The notes beneath the pieces were generated by a model that was given only the letters and a program-made list of their open reading frames with translations, was not told the origin of the DNA and ran no database searches. Shown piece after piece: positions 9,052 through 18,362 of a stretch of DNA of 64,000 nucleotides. The DNA lies in assembly GCF_000382405.1 (NCBI RefSeq), contig NZ_KB908257.1, positions 248,001 through 312,000 of the forward strand, read 5' to 3'. Made by a program: the position numbers and the translations under genes. Numbering within the stretch: position 1 is the stretch's first letter; each line of letters starts with the position of its first letter. This DNA is from Mycobacterium sp. 141. GTDB taxonomy: Bacteria > Actinomycetota > Actinomycetes > Mycobacteriales > Mycobacteriaceae.

Positions 9052-10091
9052 TGCAGTGTTCCTTTCAGGCTGCCGATCGCAAGTGAGGGGTCTCTTCTAC
9101 TCGCCACCGGCTCCACGACCGAAACGGGTGGCGACTCTTCTTCCCGGTCCGCCGCAGTCGGGAGTGGCGGTGGGTCATCCAAGAAGTCGATGGTGGGGCT
9201 GAAGAACAAGCCGCCCGTGGCGGCCGTGGAGAAATCGAGGATCCGGTCGGTGTTGCCCGGTGGGTCGCCGATGAACATGTTCTGCAGCATTCGCTCGGTG
9301 ACGCTGGGAGTGCGGGAGTAGCCGATGTAGTACGTGCCGAATTCACCCTTGCCGATCTCGCCGAACGGCATGTTGTGCCGGATGATCTTCAGCTCATTGC
9401 CCGCGGCGTCTTCGATGACGTTGAGGGCGAGGTGCGAATTCGGTGGCTTCACCGCATCGGACATTTCGATGTCGTCGAGTTTCGTGCGTCCGATCACCCG
9501 CTCCTGTTCCTCGACGGACAACGAATTCCACGATGCCATGTCGTGCAGATACTTCTGCACGTGTACGTAACAGCCGCCGGCGAAATCAGGGTCCTCATCG
9601 CCGATTTGGCTCGCGTTGGTGGCCACCGGCCCGTTCGGATTCTCGGTGCCGTCGACGAATCCGAGCAGATCCCTGTTGTCGAAGAACTTGAATCCGTGCA
9701 CCTCGTCGACGATGGTGATGGCGCCGGCCATCGCATCGACAAGTCTGGTCGCGAGTTCGAAGCACACGTCCATGGACTCGGCCCGCAGGTGGAATAGCAG
9801 ATCTCCGGCAGTAGCCGGGGCGTGATGGCGCGGACCGTCGAGGGCGACGAAGCGATGTAGTTCGGCCGGGCGCGGGCCGGAGAACAGCCGGTCCCAGACG
9901 TCGGAACCGATCGACACGACCGCCGACAGATGTTTGGTGGGGTCGCGGAACCCGATTGCCCGTACCAGGCCCGAGATATCGGTCAGGGCGTCATGAACGG
10001 CAGCCTCCTGACCTTCCTTGACAGTCGAGACCATGAACACGGCAGCAGGTGTCAGCGGGGCCAGAACCGGCTGCGGCTGTGGTGCGGGCAC
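9048..10091 (-). CDS. dyp: Dye-decolorizing peroxidase, encapsulin cargo
   Basis: This heme peroxidase of 347 residues is packaged in the encapsulin. Asp147 lies in the GFVDG motif. The proximal heme ligand is His220 (NSHLAL), and the distal pair is Arg238/Asn240 (IIRHN); their 18-residue spacing equals that of DypB enzymes. After residue 305 comes a proline- and acid-rich linker, then the cargo-loading peptide DPSLAIGSLKG at 334-344, which docks inside the shell. It is first in a two-gene operon with enc and divergent from the aminopeptidase across 49 bp. Confidence 0.97.
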   Translation of the reverse strand: MPAPQPQPVLAPLTPAAVFMVSTVKEGQEAAVHDALTDISGLVRAIGFRDPTKHLSAVVSIGSDVWDRLFSGPRPAELHRFVALDGPRHHAPATAGDLLFHLRAESMDVCFELATRLVDAMAGAITIVDEVHGFKFFDNRDLLGFVDGTENPNGPVATNASQIGDEDPDFAGGCYVHVQKYLHDMASWNSLSVEEQERVIGRTKLDDIEMSDAVKPPNSHLALNVIEDAAGNELKIIRHNMPFGEIGKGEFGTYYIGYSRTPSVTERMLQNMFIGDPPGNTDRILDFSTAATGGLFFSPTIDFLDDPPPLPTAADREEESPPVSVVEPVASRRDPSLAIGSLKGTLQ

Positions 10092-10140
10092 ACCAGGACC
10101 CTAGCGCGGCCCGCCCGGAAATCCAGGCCAAGATGGAGAT

Positions 10141-11400
10141 ATGGCAGCTAGCCCCCTTGGTCTGTGTGAGTTCATCGACGCGTCGCCGTCCCCGTTTCAC
10201 GTGTGTGCCCATGCCGCACAACGACTGATCCATGCGGGTTTCACCGAATTGGCCGAAACCGATGCGTGGCCGGCGGGCGGCCGGTTCTTCACGGTGCGAG
10301 CTGGTTCGCTGGTGGCGTGGCGTTCCGGGGACGTCGGGACCGCCGCGCCGTTTCGCATCGTCGGTGGCCACACCGACAGCCCTAATCTGCGCGTCAAGCA
10401 GCATCCAGACCTGTTGGTCGCCGGCTGGCAGATGGTGGCGCTGCAGCCCTACGGCGGCGCGTGGCTGAACTCCTGGCTGGACCGTGATCTCGGCATCAGC
10501 GGTCGCCTGGCCGTGCGTATCGGCAACCGGATCGAACACCGCCTGATCCGTGTCGACGACCCGATTCTGCGGGTGCCGCAGCTGGCGATTCACCTCTCCG
10601 ACGACCGCAAGGGCGTCAGCCCGGACCCGCAGCGGCACGTCAACGCGGTGTGGGCCGTGGGGGAGCGGCCGCGGTCCTTCATCGGCTTCGTGGCCGAGCG
10701 GGCCGGGGTCGCAGAGCCTGACGTGCTGGGTTTCGACCTGATGACACACGACACGACGCCGTCGGCTGTCACCGGCGTCGACGACGAGTTCGTCAGTGCG
10801 CCACGGCTGGACAACCAGGTGACCTGCTATGCAGGCCTGGAGGCCTTCCTCGCCGCGGCCGGCGCCGATCACATACCGGTGCTGGCATTGTTCGATCACG
10901 AAGAGGTGGGGTCCACCTCGGACCATGGGGCTCAGTCCGAGTTACTGCCGACCGTGTTGGAACGCATCACGTTGGCCGCTGGGGGCAGCCGCGAGGACTA
11001 CCTGCGCCGAGTGGCCGGGTCGATGGTCGCGTCGGGAGACATGGCGCACGCCACCCATCCGAACTATCCCGAGCGCCACGAGCCGTCCCACCACATCGCG
11101 GTGAATGCCGGTCCGGTGCTCAAGGTGCAGCCGAATCTGCGCTACGCCACCGACGGCCGCACCGCGGCGGCCTTCGCACTGGCCTGCGAGCAGGCGGGTG
11201 TCCCGCTGCAACGTTACGAGCACCGCGCCGATCTACCGTGCGGGTCGACGATCGGGCCGATGACCTCGGCCCGCACCGGCATCCCCACTGTCGACGTCGG
11301 AGCGGCCCAGCTGGCCATGCATTCCGCCCGGGAGTTCATGGGCGCGCATGACGTCGCTGCCTACTCGGCGGCATTGCAGGCGTTTCTGTCACCGGGCTGA
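10141..11400 (+). CDS. M18-family zinc aminopeptidase
   Basis: The 419-residue enzyme resembles aspartyl/M18 aminopeptidases (Rv0800 pepC in M. tuberculosis). Metal ligands are seen at His77 ([10 protein letters not shown], with Asp79), in the Asp-bearing APRLDNQ segment, in FDHEEVGS and in AMHSARE near the C-terminus. It removes N-terminal residues from peptides in the cytosol. The ATG at 10141 has a plausible GGAGAT ribosome site directly upstream. The preceding 49 bp is shared with divergent dyp. Confidence 0.93.
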   Translation: MAASPLGLCEFIDASPSPFHVCAHAAQRLIHAGFTELAETDAWPAGGRFFTVRAGSLVAWRSGDVGTAAPFRIVGGHTDSPNLRVKQHPDLLVAGWQMVALQPYGGAWLNSWLDRDLGISGRLAVRIGNRIEHRLIRVDDPILRVPQLAIHLSDDRKGVSPDPQRHVNAVWAVGERPRSFIGFVAERAGVAEPDVLGFDLMTHDTTPSAVTGVDDEFVSAPRLDNQVTCYAGLEAFLAAAGADHIPVLALFDHEEVGSTSDHGAQSELLPTVLERITLAAGGSREDYLRRVAGSMVASGDMAHATHPNYPERHEPSHHIAVNAGPVLKVQPNLRYATDGRTAAAFALACEQAGVPLQRYEHRADLPCGSTIGPMTSARTGIPTVDVGAAQLAMHSAREFMGAHDVAAYSAALQAFLSPG

Positions 11401-11457
11401 CCCAAGGTCGGCCGTGACACGCTCCGAGGCATCGGTGTTCCTGGCAGGATTCCGGCC

Positions 11458-12666
11458 ATGCTGTTGTCGCTTGTCGCGGTCTCGGTGGTGTTGGCCGGCT
11501 GGTCGCTCTTCTCGCGTGGCTTCGAGCGTTTGCGGCTGACCGCACCGATGGTGCTGGTACTGGCCGGGATTGCGGTCGGCCTCACCACCCGGGATACGGT
11601 GGCGTCGACCCTGAATGCCGTCGCCGCCCAGCACATCGCCGAAATAATCCTTGCGGTACTGCTTTTCGTCGATGCCACTGATGTCCGCGGCGGCTATCTC
11701 GGCGCAGACCCACGTTCGGCGCTGCGGCTGCTGTTCATCGCCATGCCGCTGGGCCTGGCCGCCTCTGTGCTACTGGGACTGTGGCTGCTGCCGGGACTAC
11801 CGTGGGCCGTGCTGCTGATCATCGCGTGCGTGGTGGTACCGATCGATTTCGCGCCGACATCGTCGCTGCTGCGTGACGACCGCATCCCCGAGCGCGTGCG
11901 GGGACTGCTCAATGTCGAGGCCGGCTACAACGATGGCATCGTGTCGCCGCTGTTCATCTTCGCGCTGGTGCTCGCCTCGGACCGCACTGAAGCCGAGAAC
12001 CCCCTCGATGCTTTGGCCAGGGCCGTCCCCGAGGCAGGCAAGGCGCTTCTCGTCGGCGCCGTCGTCGGCGCCGTGCTGGCCGTGGCGGCCAACACCGCTG
12101 AACGCCGTGGCCTGATGACGGGCCAGGCCAAACGCCTGATCCTGGTGACCGCCCCGCTGCTGTCGTTCGGTGCCAGCCTCGGTATCGGCGGCAACGGCTT
12201 CGTCTCGGCCTTCGTCTGCGGCATAGCGTTCAACTACTTCCGGGCCTCACCGACCTTCACCACCGAACTTGAACTCGTCGACGACGTGGGATTCCTGTTG
12301 GCGTCGGGAATGTGGTTCGTGTTCGGCCTTACCGCCGTGTTGGCACTTGGCTATGGCGTGCCGTGGGGGATGGTCCTGTTCTGTCTGCTCGTGCTGACGC
12401 TGGTGCGTATCGGCACGGTGCTGCTGGCGATGCTCGGCTCACCCGTCAACTGGCCCGAACGGCTACTGCTCGGTTGGCTGGGACCCCGCGGTACCACCTC
12501 GATCGTGTTCGGACTGCTGGCCTTCAACGCCCTGGACGGGGTGGCCGAGAACACCGTGGTGCAGGTGCTGGTCATCGCGGTGTTGGGCAGCGTGATCATC
12601 CACGGAGCCGGTGCACCGGCGGCTGCGCGCGCCTACCAGCGATCACAAACTAAGCTGAGCGCGTGA
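11458..12666 (+). CDS. CPA1-type sodium(cation)/proton antiporter
   Basis: The 402-residue polytopic protein has about 12 hydrophobic segments. Antiporter signatures are visible: [20 protein letters not shown] (a TM5-like acidic motif), [17 protein letters not shown] (the ND-containing motif of NhaP/CPA1) and [20 protein letters not shown]. It probably exchanges Na+ or K+ for H+ across the cytoplasmic membrane. The stop overlaps the purL start as GTGA, an unexpected coupling of ion transport with purine synthesis. No large cytosolic tail is present. Confidence 0.88.
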   Translation: MLLSLVAVSVVLAGWSLFSRGFERLRLTAPMVLVLAGIAVGLTTRDTVASTLNAVAAQHIAEIILAVLLFVDATDVRGGYLGADPRSALRLLFIAMPLGLAASVLLGLWLLPGLPWAVLLIIACVVVPIDFAPTSSLLRDDRIPERVRGLLNVEAGYNDGIVSPLFIFALVLASDRTEAENPLDALARAVPEAGKALLVGAVVGAVLAVAANTAERRGLMTGQAKRLILVTAPLLSFGASLGIGGNGFVSAFVCGIAFNYFRASPTFTTELELVDDVGFLLASGMWFVFGLTAVLALGYGVPWGMVLFCLLVLTLVRIGTVLLAMLGSPVNWPERLLLGWLGPRGTTSIVFGLLAFNALDGVAENTVVQVLVIAVLGSVIIHGAGAPAAARAYQRSQTKLSA

Positions 12667-15011
12667 CGTCTGAGCTCACCCACGACATTGACTCGGTGCA
12701 GCGGGCCGCCGCCACCCCCGATCACCCCCAGCCCTACCGCGAACTCGGCCTCAAGGACGACGAGTACCAGCGGATCCGGGACATCCTGGGCCGGCGTCCC
12801 ACCGATGCCGAACTCGCGATGTATTCGGTGATGTGGAGTGAGCACTGCTCTTACAAGTCCTCCAAGGTCCATCTGCGGTACTTCGGTGAGACCACCACCG
12901 ACGAGATGCGTGCCGGCATGCTGGCCGGCATCGGCGAGAACGCCGGTGTGGTCGACGTCGGCGACGGGTGGGCCGTCACGTTCAAGGTCGAATCCCACAA
13001 CCACCCGTCTTACGTCGAGCCCTACCAGGGCGCGGCGACGGGTGTCGGCGGCATCGTGCGCGACATCATGGCGATGGGTGCCCGCCCGGTCGCGGTGATG
13101 GACCAGTTGCGCTTCGGCGCGGCCGACGCGCCCGACACCCGCCGCGTGCTCGACGGTGTGGTGCGCGGTGTCGGTGGCTACGGCAACTCGCTCGGCCTGC
13201 CGAACATCGGCGGCGAGACCGTCTTCGACGCGTCCTATGCGGGCAACCCATTGGTCAACGCACTGTGCGTGGGCGTGCTGCGCAAAGAGGACCTGCACCT
13301 GGCGTTCGCGTCGGGCACGGGCAACAAGATCATCCTGTTCGGTGCCCGCACCGGTCTCGACGGTATCGGCGGTGTGTCGGTGCTGGCGTCCGAGACCTTC
13401 GGCGGCGACGAGGAGAACGACTCCGCCGGACACGAAGCCGGAGGCGGAGCTGGACCGTCGAAATCGCGCAAGAAGCTGCCCGCGGTGCAGGTCGGTGACC
13501 CGTTCACCGAGAAGGTGCTCATCGAGTGCTGTCTTGAGCTCTACGCGGCTGACCTGGTGGTCGGTATCCAGGATCTCGGCGGCGCCGGATTGTCCTGTGC
13601 CACATCCGAACTGGCCTCCGCCGGGGACGGCGGTATGCACGTGGAGCTGGAACGGGTACCGCAGCGCGCGGCCAACATGACCCCGGCGGAGATCCTGTCC
13701 AGCGAATCGCAGGAACGGATGTGCGCGGTGGTCACCCCGGAGAACGTCGAGGCGTTCCTGGCGGTGTGCCGCAAGTGGGATGTGCTGGCCACCGTCATCG
13801 GCGAGGTCACCGACGGCGACCGGCTGCAAATCACCTGGAACGGCGAGACTGTCGTCGACGTACCGCCGCGCACCGTGGCCCACGAGGGCCCGATATACCA
13901 GCGTCCGGTGGCCCGCCCCGACACCCAGGACGCACTGATCGCCGACACCTCGGCGAAGCTGCCCCGCCCTAAGACGGGCGACGAGTTGCGGGAGACCCTG
14001 CTCGCCATGGTCGGCAGCCCGCACCTGTGCAGCCGCGCGTTTGTCACCGAGCAGTACGACCGCTACGTGCGCGGCAACACCGTGCTGGCCGAGCATGCCG
14101 ACGGCGGCGTGCTGCGCATCGACGAGACAACCGGCCGCGGCATCGCGTTGTCCACCGACGCGTCGGGCCGCTACACCCAGCTCGACCCCTACACCGGTGC
14201 GCAGCTGGCCTTGGCCGAGGCCTACCGCAATGTCGCCGTCACCGGCGCCACGCCGGTCGCGGTGACCAACTGTCTCAACTTCGGGTCTCCCGAGGACCCG
14301 GGCGTGATGTGGCAGTTCAGCCAGGCGGTGCGCGGCCTCGCCGATGGCTGTGCGGCTCTGGGTATTCCGGTGACCGGTGGCAATGTCAGCTTCTACAACC
14401 AGACCGGGACCACCGCGATCCTGCCGACCCCGGTGGTCGGTGTGCTCGGTGTATTGGAAGATGTGCACCGACGTATCCCTACGCGTCTGGGCGCCGAGCC
14501 CGGCGAAACACTGCTCCTGCTGGGCGATACCCACGATGAGTTCGACGGGTCGATCTGGGCACAGGTCACGGGCGACCACCTCGGTGGGGTTCCCCCGAAG
14601 GTCGACCTGGAGCGCGAAAAGCTGCTGGCCGACGTGCTCGTCGCCGCCTCGCGCGACGGGCTGATCTCCGCAGCCCACGACTTGTCCGAAGGCGGCCTGA
14701 TCCAGGCCGTTGTCGAAGCGGCTCTGGCAGGTGAAACCGGTTGCCGCGTAATCCTTCCCGAAGGCTTTCAGGAAGGCAGCGCTCCGTTCGTCTTCTTGTT
14801 CTCCGAGTCGGCGGGCCGGGTGTTGGTGGCCGTACCACGCACCGAGGAGAGCAGGTTCCGGTCGATGTGCGAGGCGCGGGGCCTGCCGGTGACCCGGATC
14901 GGCGTAACAGACCAGGACAGCGACTCGGTCGAAGTGCAGGGCCAGTTCAGCGTCACCTTGTCCGAGCTGCGGAGCACGTCGGAGGGCGTGCTGCCCGGGT
15001 TGTTCGGGTGA
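12663..15011 (+). CDS. purL: Phosphoribosylformylglycinamidine synthase II (small PurL)
   Basis: The 782-residue synthetase subunit converts FGAR to FGAM with ATP and ammonia from PurQ. Motifs include [15 protein letters not shown] near the N-terminus, [20 protein letters not shown], and the second-half duplicate [20 protein letters not shown]. An insertion of Ser/Gly/Lys-rich sequence around residues 250-275 ([14 protein letters not shown]) is looser than the rest. The GTG start overlaps the antiporter stop and its stop overlaps the next gene (GTGA), so three genes are chained. An 801-residue antisense frame here is a shadow. Confidence 0.97.
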   Translation: MTSELTHDIDSVQRAAATPDHPQPYRELGLKDDEYQRIRDILGRRPTDAELAMYSVMWSEHCSYKSSKVHLRYFGETTTDEMRAGMLAGIGENAGVVDVGDGWAVTFKVESHNHPSYVEPYQGAATGVGGIVRDIMAMGARPVAVMDQLRFGAADAPDTRRVLDGVVRGVGGYGNSLGLPNIGGETVFDASYAGNPLVNALCVGVLRKEDLHLAFASGTGNKIILFGARTGLDGIGGVSVLASETFGGDEENDSAGHEAGGGAGPSKSRKKLPAVQVGDPFTEKVLIECCLELYAADLVVGIQDLGGAGLSCATSELASAGDGGMHVELERVPQRAANMTPAEILSSESQERMCAVVTPENVEAFLAVCRKWDVLATVIGEVTDGDRLQITWNGETVVDVPPRTVAHEGPIYQRPVARPDTQDALIADTSAKLPRPKTGDELRETLLAMVGSPHLCSRAFVTEQYDRYVRGNTVLAEHADGGVLRIDETTGRGIALSTDASGRYTQLDPYTGAQLALAEAYRNVAVTGATPVAVTNCLNFGSPEDPGVMWQFSQAVRGLADGCAALGIPVTGGNVSFYNQTGTTAILPTPVVGVLGVLEDVHRRIPTRLGAEPGETLLLLGDTHDEFDGSIWAQVTGDHLGGVPPKVDLEREKLLADVLVAASRDGLISAAHDLSEGGLIQAVVEAALAGETGCRVILPEGFQEGSAPFVFLFSESAGRVLVAVPRTEESRFRSMCEARGLPVTRIGVTDQDSDSVEVQGQFSVTLSELRSTSEGVLPGLFG

Positions 15012-16732
15012 TTGAGCGGACCACAAACCGACACCCATTACTGGTCTGGGCCTGGGGGCTGGTCCGGCTCGATTTCGCAGGCGCAGCCGTTGGCGCCCTG
15101 TTCTTCTGCCTCTCGCTCACACCGTCGTTGCTGCCCAGGGACTGGCTGTTCGCCGGACTGATCGGTGGGATCAACGCCGCGATCGGCTATGGCATCGGCG
15201 TTGTGCTCGGAAAAATCTTGTACCGCTTCGTATTACGACGTCGAACCTGGTGGCCTCCGGCCAAGCGGGTGCTGTATGGCCTCAAGGCCGTCGTCGTCAG
15301 CGGGGCCATCGCAGCATGCATACTGATGGTGGGACCCGCTGCGGTCTGGCAACGACAGGTGTCGGCCGTCATGGGTATCGAAGGACCGGATACCGCAGGC
15401 TATCTGCGCACCCTGATCATCGCTGCCGCAGTCGCCGCCGCGTTGATTTCCACCGCGCGGGTGTTGCGGGACGCGGTGCGGCTGGTGGCCCGCGTGTTGG
15501 TCCGGCGTTGGCATCTGCACCGTGAAGTCGCTCAATTCATCGGCACCGCCATCGTGGTGGTGCTGGTCGTCATGCTGGTCAATGGCGTGCTCTACCGCGG
15601 GTTTCTGGCCGGGGCGGGTCGCGTTTTCCAGCCGCAGAACGCCACCACCCGCGAGGGCGTCAGCCAACCCTCCGAACGTGAACGATCAGGCAGCCCAGAC
15701 TCTTTCGCGCCGTGGGATACGCTGGGATTTCAGGGTCGCAACTTCGTTGCCACCGGCCCGCATGTCGACGAATTGACCAAGCTCAACGGAAAACCCGCCA
15801 AGGAGCCCATCCGCGTCTACGCCGGACTGCACACCGCCGACACCGACCAGCAGCGAATTGCCGTGGTGCTCAGTGAACTTGAGCGCACCCACGCCTTCGA
15901 CCGCAAGGTGCTGGTGATCGTTCCTACGACGGGTACCGGCTGGGTCAATCCGGTCGCCGTACGGGCGCTGGAGATGATGTACAACGGCGACACCGCGACG
16001 GTCGGTATGCAGTATTCGTATCTGCCGAGCTGGATTTCGTTCATCGCGGACCGGCAGAAATCAGTGGACTCCGGACGAGCGATGATCGATGCCATTCACG
16101 CACGCTGGGCGGAACTGCCTCCGGACCACCGGCCCGAACTGGTGCTTTACGGCGAAAGCCTGGGATCGCTGGCCGGCCAAGGTGCGTTCTCCTGGCTGCC
16201 CGACATCGCCAGGATGGGGTTCTCCGCGGTGCTGTGGGTGGGGCCGCCCGATGCGAGCACGCTCTGGCACGGCCTGCTGGTGCGCCGTGACCCAGGCACC
16301 CCCGCGGTCAGACCGCGCTACGACAACGGCCGGACGGTCCGGTTCTCCGAAGCCGTCGACCCCGGCGACATCGCGGCTGACACCGCCGGCCCCTGGGAGG
16401 GGACGCGGGTGCTGTTCCTGCAGCATCCGTCCGATCCGATCGTCTGGTGGTCGACGGATCTGCTGTTCTCCCGGCCGGATTGGTTGGTCGAGCCGCCGGG
16501 ACGGGACCGCACCGCGTCGATGCGGTGGTACCCGATCATCACGTTCTGGCAGGTCACCGCGGATATGACCAACGCCTCGGGTGTGCCCGCCGGACATGGG
16601 CACAACTATGGCGAATCGATGTTGGACGGTTGGGCCGCGGTCGCGCCGCCTACCGGCTGGACGCCGCACGACACCGACCGTATCCGGATCGCGCTGCAGA
16701 AGACCAGCGCCGAGGACGGCCCCGAAAACTGA
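15008..16732 (+). CDS. Membrane alpha/beta-hydrolase of the Abhydrolase_9 (DUF2319) family
   Basis: The 574-residue protein starts at a GTG ([20 protein letters not shown]) overlapping the purL stop. Residues about 20-215 hold five or six transmembrane helices; the C-terminal half is a hydrolase with the nucleophile elbow [11 protein letters not shown] and a late histidine in GHGHNYGES. This order (membrane domain, then catalytic domain) defines the actinobacterial Abhydrolase_9 family, whose substrates are undefined and possibly lipidic. The downstream fragment starts in a TGATG overlap. Confidence 0.85.
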   Translation: MIERTTNRHPLLVWAWGLVRLDFAGAAVGALFFCLSLTPSLLPRDWLFAGLIGGINAAIGYGIGVVLGKILYRFVLRRRTWWPPAKRVLYGLKAVVVSGAIAACILMVGPAAVWQRQVSAVMGIEGPDTAGYLRTLIIAAAVAAALISTARVLRDAVRLVARVLVRRWHLHREVAQFIGTAIVVVLVVMLVNGVLYRGFLAGAGRVFQPQNATTREGVSQPSERERSGSPDSFAPWDTLGFQGRNFVATGPHVDELTKLNGKPAKEPIRVYAGLHTADTDQQRIAVVLSELERTHAFDRKVLVIVPTTGTGWVNPVAVRALEMMYNGDTATVGMQYSYLPSWISFIADRQKSVDSGRAMIDAIHARWAELPPDHRPELVLYGESLGSLAGQGAFSWLPDIARMGFSAVLWVGPPDASTLWHGLLVRRDPGTPAVRPRYDNGRTVRFSEAVDPGDIAADTAGPWEGTRVLFLQHPSDPIVWWSTDLLFSRPDWLVEPPGRDRTASMRWYPIITFWQVTADMTNASGVPAGHGHNYGESMLDGWAAVAPPTGWTPHDTDRIRIALQKTSAEDGPEN

Positions 16733-17037
16733 TGCGCGCCAACCAGATACATGCTCTGCTGTCAGCTGGTGGGCTGATAGCGTGGAGCGGTCTGGTGGAC
16801 CCGCGGCTACCGGCCCGCTGGCAGTCCGCGCTGCGGGCGCTTCTTGGAACCGGTCTCCTCGCAGTCACCCGCCACCCAACCGGCCTGCGCCCGACCGCGG
16901 TGTGGCGGGGTCTGCGCTGGGGTGCTGTCGCGGCTGCCCTGGTCACGGTGGGCACGGCGGCGACTGCCGCTGAGCGTGCTCCGGCGCCGTTGACGGTGCC
17001 GACGCGCGCGACCCGGCCGATCGGTACTCCGTTGTAG
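16732..17037 (+). pseudogene. Truncated membrane-protein gene (CPBP-like N-terminus), ends at a breakpoint
   Basis: From ATG 16732 (TGATG overlap with the hydrolase) the frame reads [20 protein letters not shown] and continues with a second hydrophobic stretch (WRGLRWGAVAAALVTVGTAA) to about residue 80. It then turns into low-complexity Pro/Thr/Arg sequence and stops at 17037. The first 80 residues look like the start of a CPBP-type intramembrane-protease homologue, which I place with modest confidence. The tail from about 16975 is antisense to an MCE-domain fragment, so the gene is cut there. It may still be transcribed. Confidence 0.5.
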
Positions 17038-17216
17038 GTGACCTTGGACCCGGGGTCCAGCACCAGACCGACGCGCGAGGACAACAGAGTCAGCTGTGTT
17101 TTCGGCTCGAAAGTGCCCCGGAACTGCAGCACGATCAACGTCAGAACAAGTGCCACGACCGCCAGGAGTGCGGTGCCGACCGCCCGGTAGGGCGGATTGT
17201 GGCGACCGGCAAACAC
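16975..17216 (-). pseudogene. Truncated Mce-family gene, N-terminal ~75 residues only
   Basis: Leftward from ATG 17216 the translation starts MFAGRHNPPYRAVGTALLAV with one transmembrane helix, then VLQFRGTFEPKTQLTLLSSR and VGLVLDPGSKVTYNGVPIGR. This is the classic start of an MceA/MceB-type lipid-transport protein (TM helix plus MCE/MlaD domain beginning). Similarity ends near 16975, where the other truncated gene begins on the opposite strand; full Mce proteins are 300-500 residues. No other mce or yrbE gene is in the window, so this is an orphan remnant. Confidence 0.65.
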
Positions 17217-17232
17217 TTTGAGACACTAAGGT

Positions 17233-17613
17233 ATGGCAGCCCGCGATAGTGCCGATCCGGTGAAGACCCGGGCCGCCGTATCCGCAGTGGCCGACTGGTT
17301 GCGGAACGCTGACGCACCTGCACCCGCGCGTGGCCAACTGGCCGACGCGGTGCGGCTCACCGCGCGCACGCTGGCCGGACTCGCACCAGGCGCCAGCGTC
17401 GAGGTGCGGATCCCACCGTTCGTCGCGGTGCAGTGCATCCAGGGCCCGCGGCACACCCGGGGCACACCGCCGAATGTCGTCGAAACCGATCCGCGCACCT
17501 GGTTGCTGCTGGCCACCGGACTGCGATCGCTCGAGGACGTCGCCGGGGCCGTGCAGTTGTCGGGTTCGCGGGCCACCGAGGTCGCGCGGTGGCTTCCACT
17601 GGTCGCGCTGTGA
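17233..17613 (+). CDS. SCP-like conserved protein (Rv0807 type)
   Basis: The 126-residue protein has the pattern [60 protein letters not shown] and [16 protein letters not shown]. This is a bacterial sterol-carrier-like / MDMPI-type fold found before purF in mycobacteria, where Rv0807 precedes Rv0808. Its role is not established. It is divergent from the mce remnant; only 16 bp separate the starts. Confidence 0.75.
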   Translation: MAARDSADPVKTRAAVSAVADWLRNADAPAPARGQLADAVRLTARTLAGLAPGASVEVRIPPFVAVQCIQGPRHTRGTPPNVVETDPRTWLLLATGLRSLEDVAGAVQLSGSRATEVARWLPLVAL

Positions 17614-17789
17614 CGCTCAACGAGAATACGGATCTTCTGCACTCGGTGAAAACTCTTGTTACACAGGGTGAATCACCCAGGTTGACCTGATCGAGAGTCA
17701 TCAGACGTTGTCGGACAAACAGATTCGTCAGCGGGGCGCAGCTGCGGCGCGAGTAGCACCACCAGGCTCATCGCCACCAGGCGTCCGGA

Positions 17790-18052
17790 CCGGATCTTGA
17801 CGGGGACCTCGAGGTCATGCGTGACAGGAACACCTGAGCCAGGCCGATCAGCGCGCCCAGGGTGCGCGGTGCACGGCAAGAACGACAGCAAGCCGGCGGG
17901 CACCTCCACGGTGCCCGCCCGCCGGAGGTGCGGTACCGCCTGGACCTCGAAGACGTGGCTGCCGACCCGGCTCAGCGCCGGATTCGGGCAGAACCATCTG
18001 CCACATCACAGCCGAAGTACAGGAAGCAGAACCGGAATGCGATCTTCGTCAC
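17790..18052 (-). pseudogene. Possible remnant of a DoxX-like membrane protein
   Basis: Leftward from a GTG at 18052 one reads VTKIAFRFCFLYFG, a typical start of some actinobacterial DoxX-like membrane proteins, after which the frame breaks. Further left, RTLGALIGLAQVFLSR appears in another frame, again membrane-like. The fragments could be one gene with frameshifts and deletions. Evidence is only pattern-level. Confidence 0.25.
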
Positions 18053-18316
18053 CTCCGGCCGTGGTTGCGGCCAAGGCTCTGCGACGGCATCGGCGGGACC
18101 GGCACCGGGCTTCTCGGAGAATTTCGGAGATATTGATGCGTCACGAAATCCGTCTATGCCGTTGGCATGTGGTTCGTCGATAAGGCGATCTCGGCAGATC
18201 AGGGACGGTCAGCCGGGCCTTTGAGGACGGGCCGGAAATGCAATCGTCGGGTGCGTTGTTGCACATTACCGGTATCACAGCGGCCATTCGATTCCGTTTC
18301 GGGCCCGCCTGGACCG

Positions 18317-18322
18317 TAGACT
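18317..18322 (+). promoter_or_regulatory. Probable purF -10 element
   Basis: TAGACT fits the mycobacterial TANNNT -10 and would give a leader of about 35 nt before the GTG at 18363. A GGGAG ribosome site precedes the start by about 9 nt. Confidence 0.35.
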
Positions 18323-18362
18323 CGGTTATCTCACCAACCGCCGCCCTGGGAGCAGCCCTATC

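Larger units (their letters stand above)
17614..18362. other. 749-bp gap before purF, decayed coding sequence plus purF leader
   Basis: No intact gene is seen. The left 450 bp has coding-like composition in leftward frames broken by stops and frame changes (see the remnant at 17790-18052). The last 100 bp is less GC-rich and carries the probable purF promoter. The 17.0-18.3 kb stretch as a whole looks like a site of gene loss. Confidence 0.5.

Noticed and set aside
12633..15038. 801-codon open frame on the minus strand
   Set aside because: It lies fully antisense to purL, whose frame has strong family motifs. Long antisense frames are expected at this GC content; the translation is Gly/Arg/His-rich without domain patterns.
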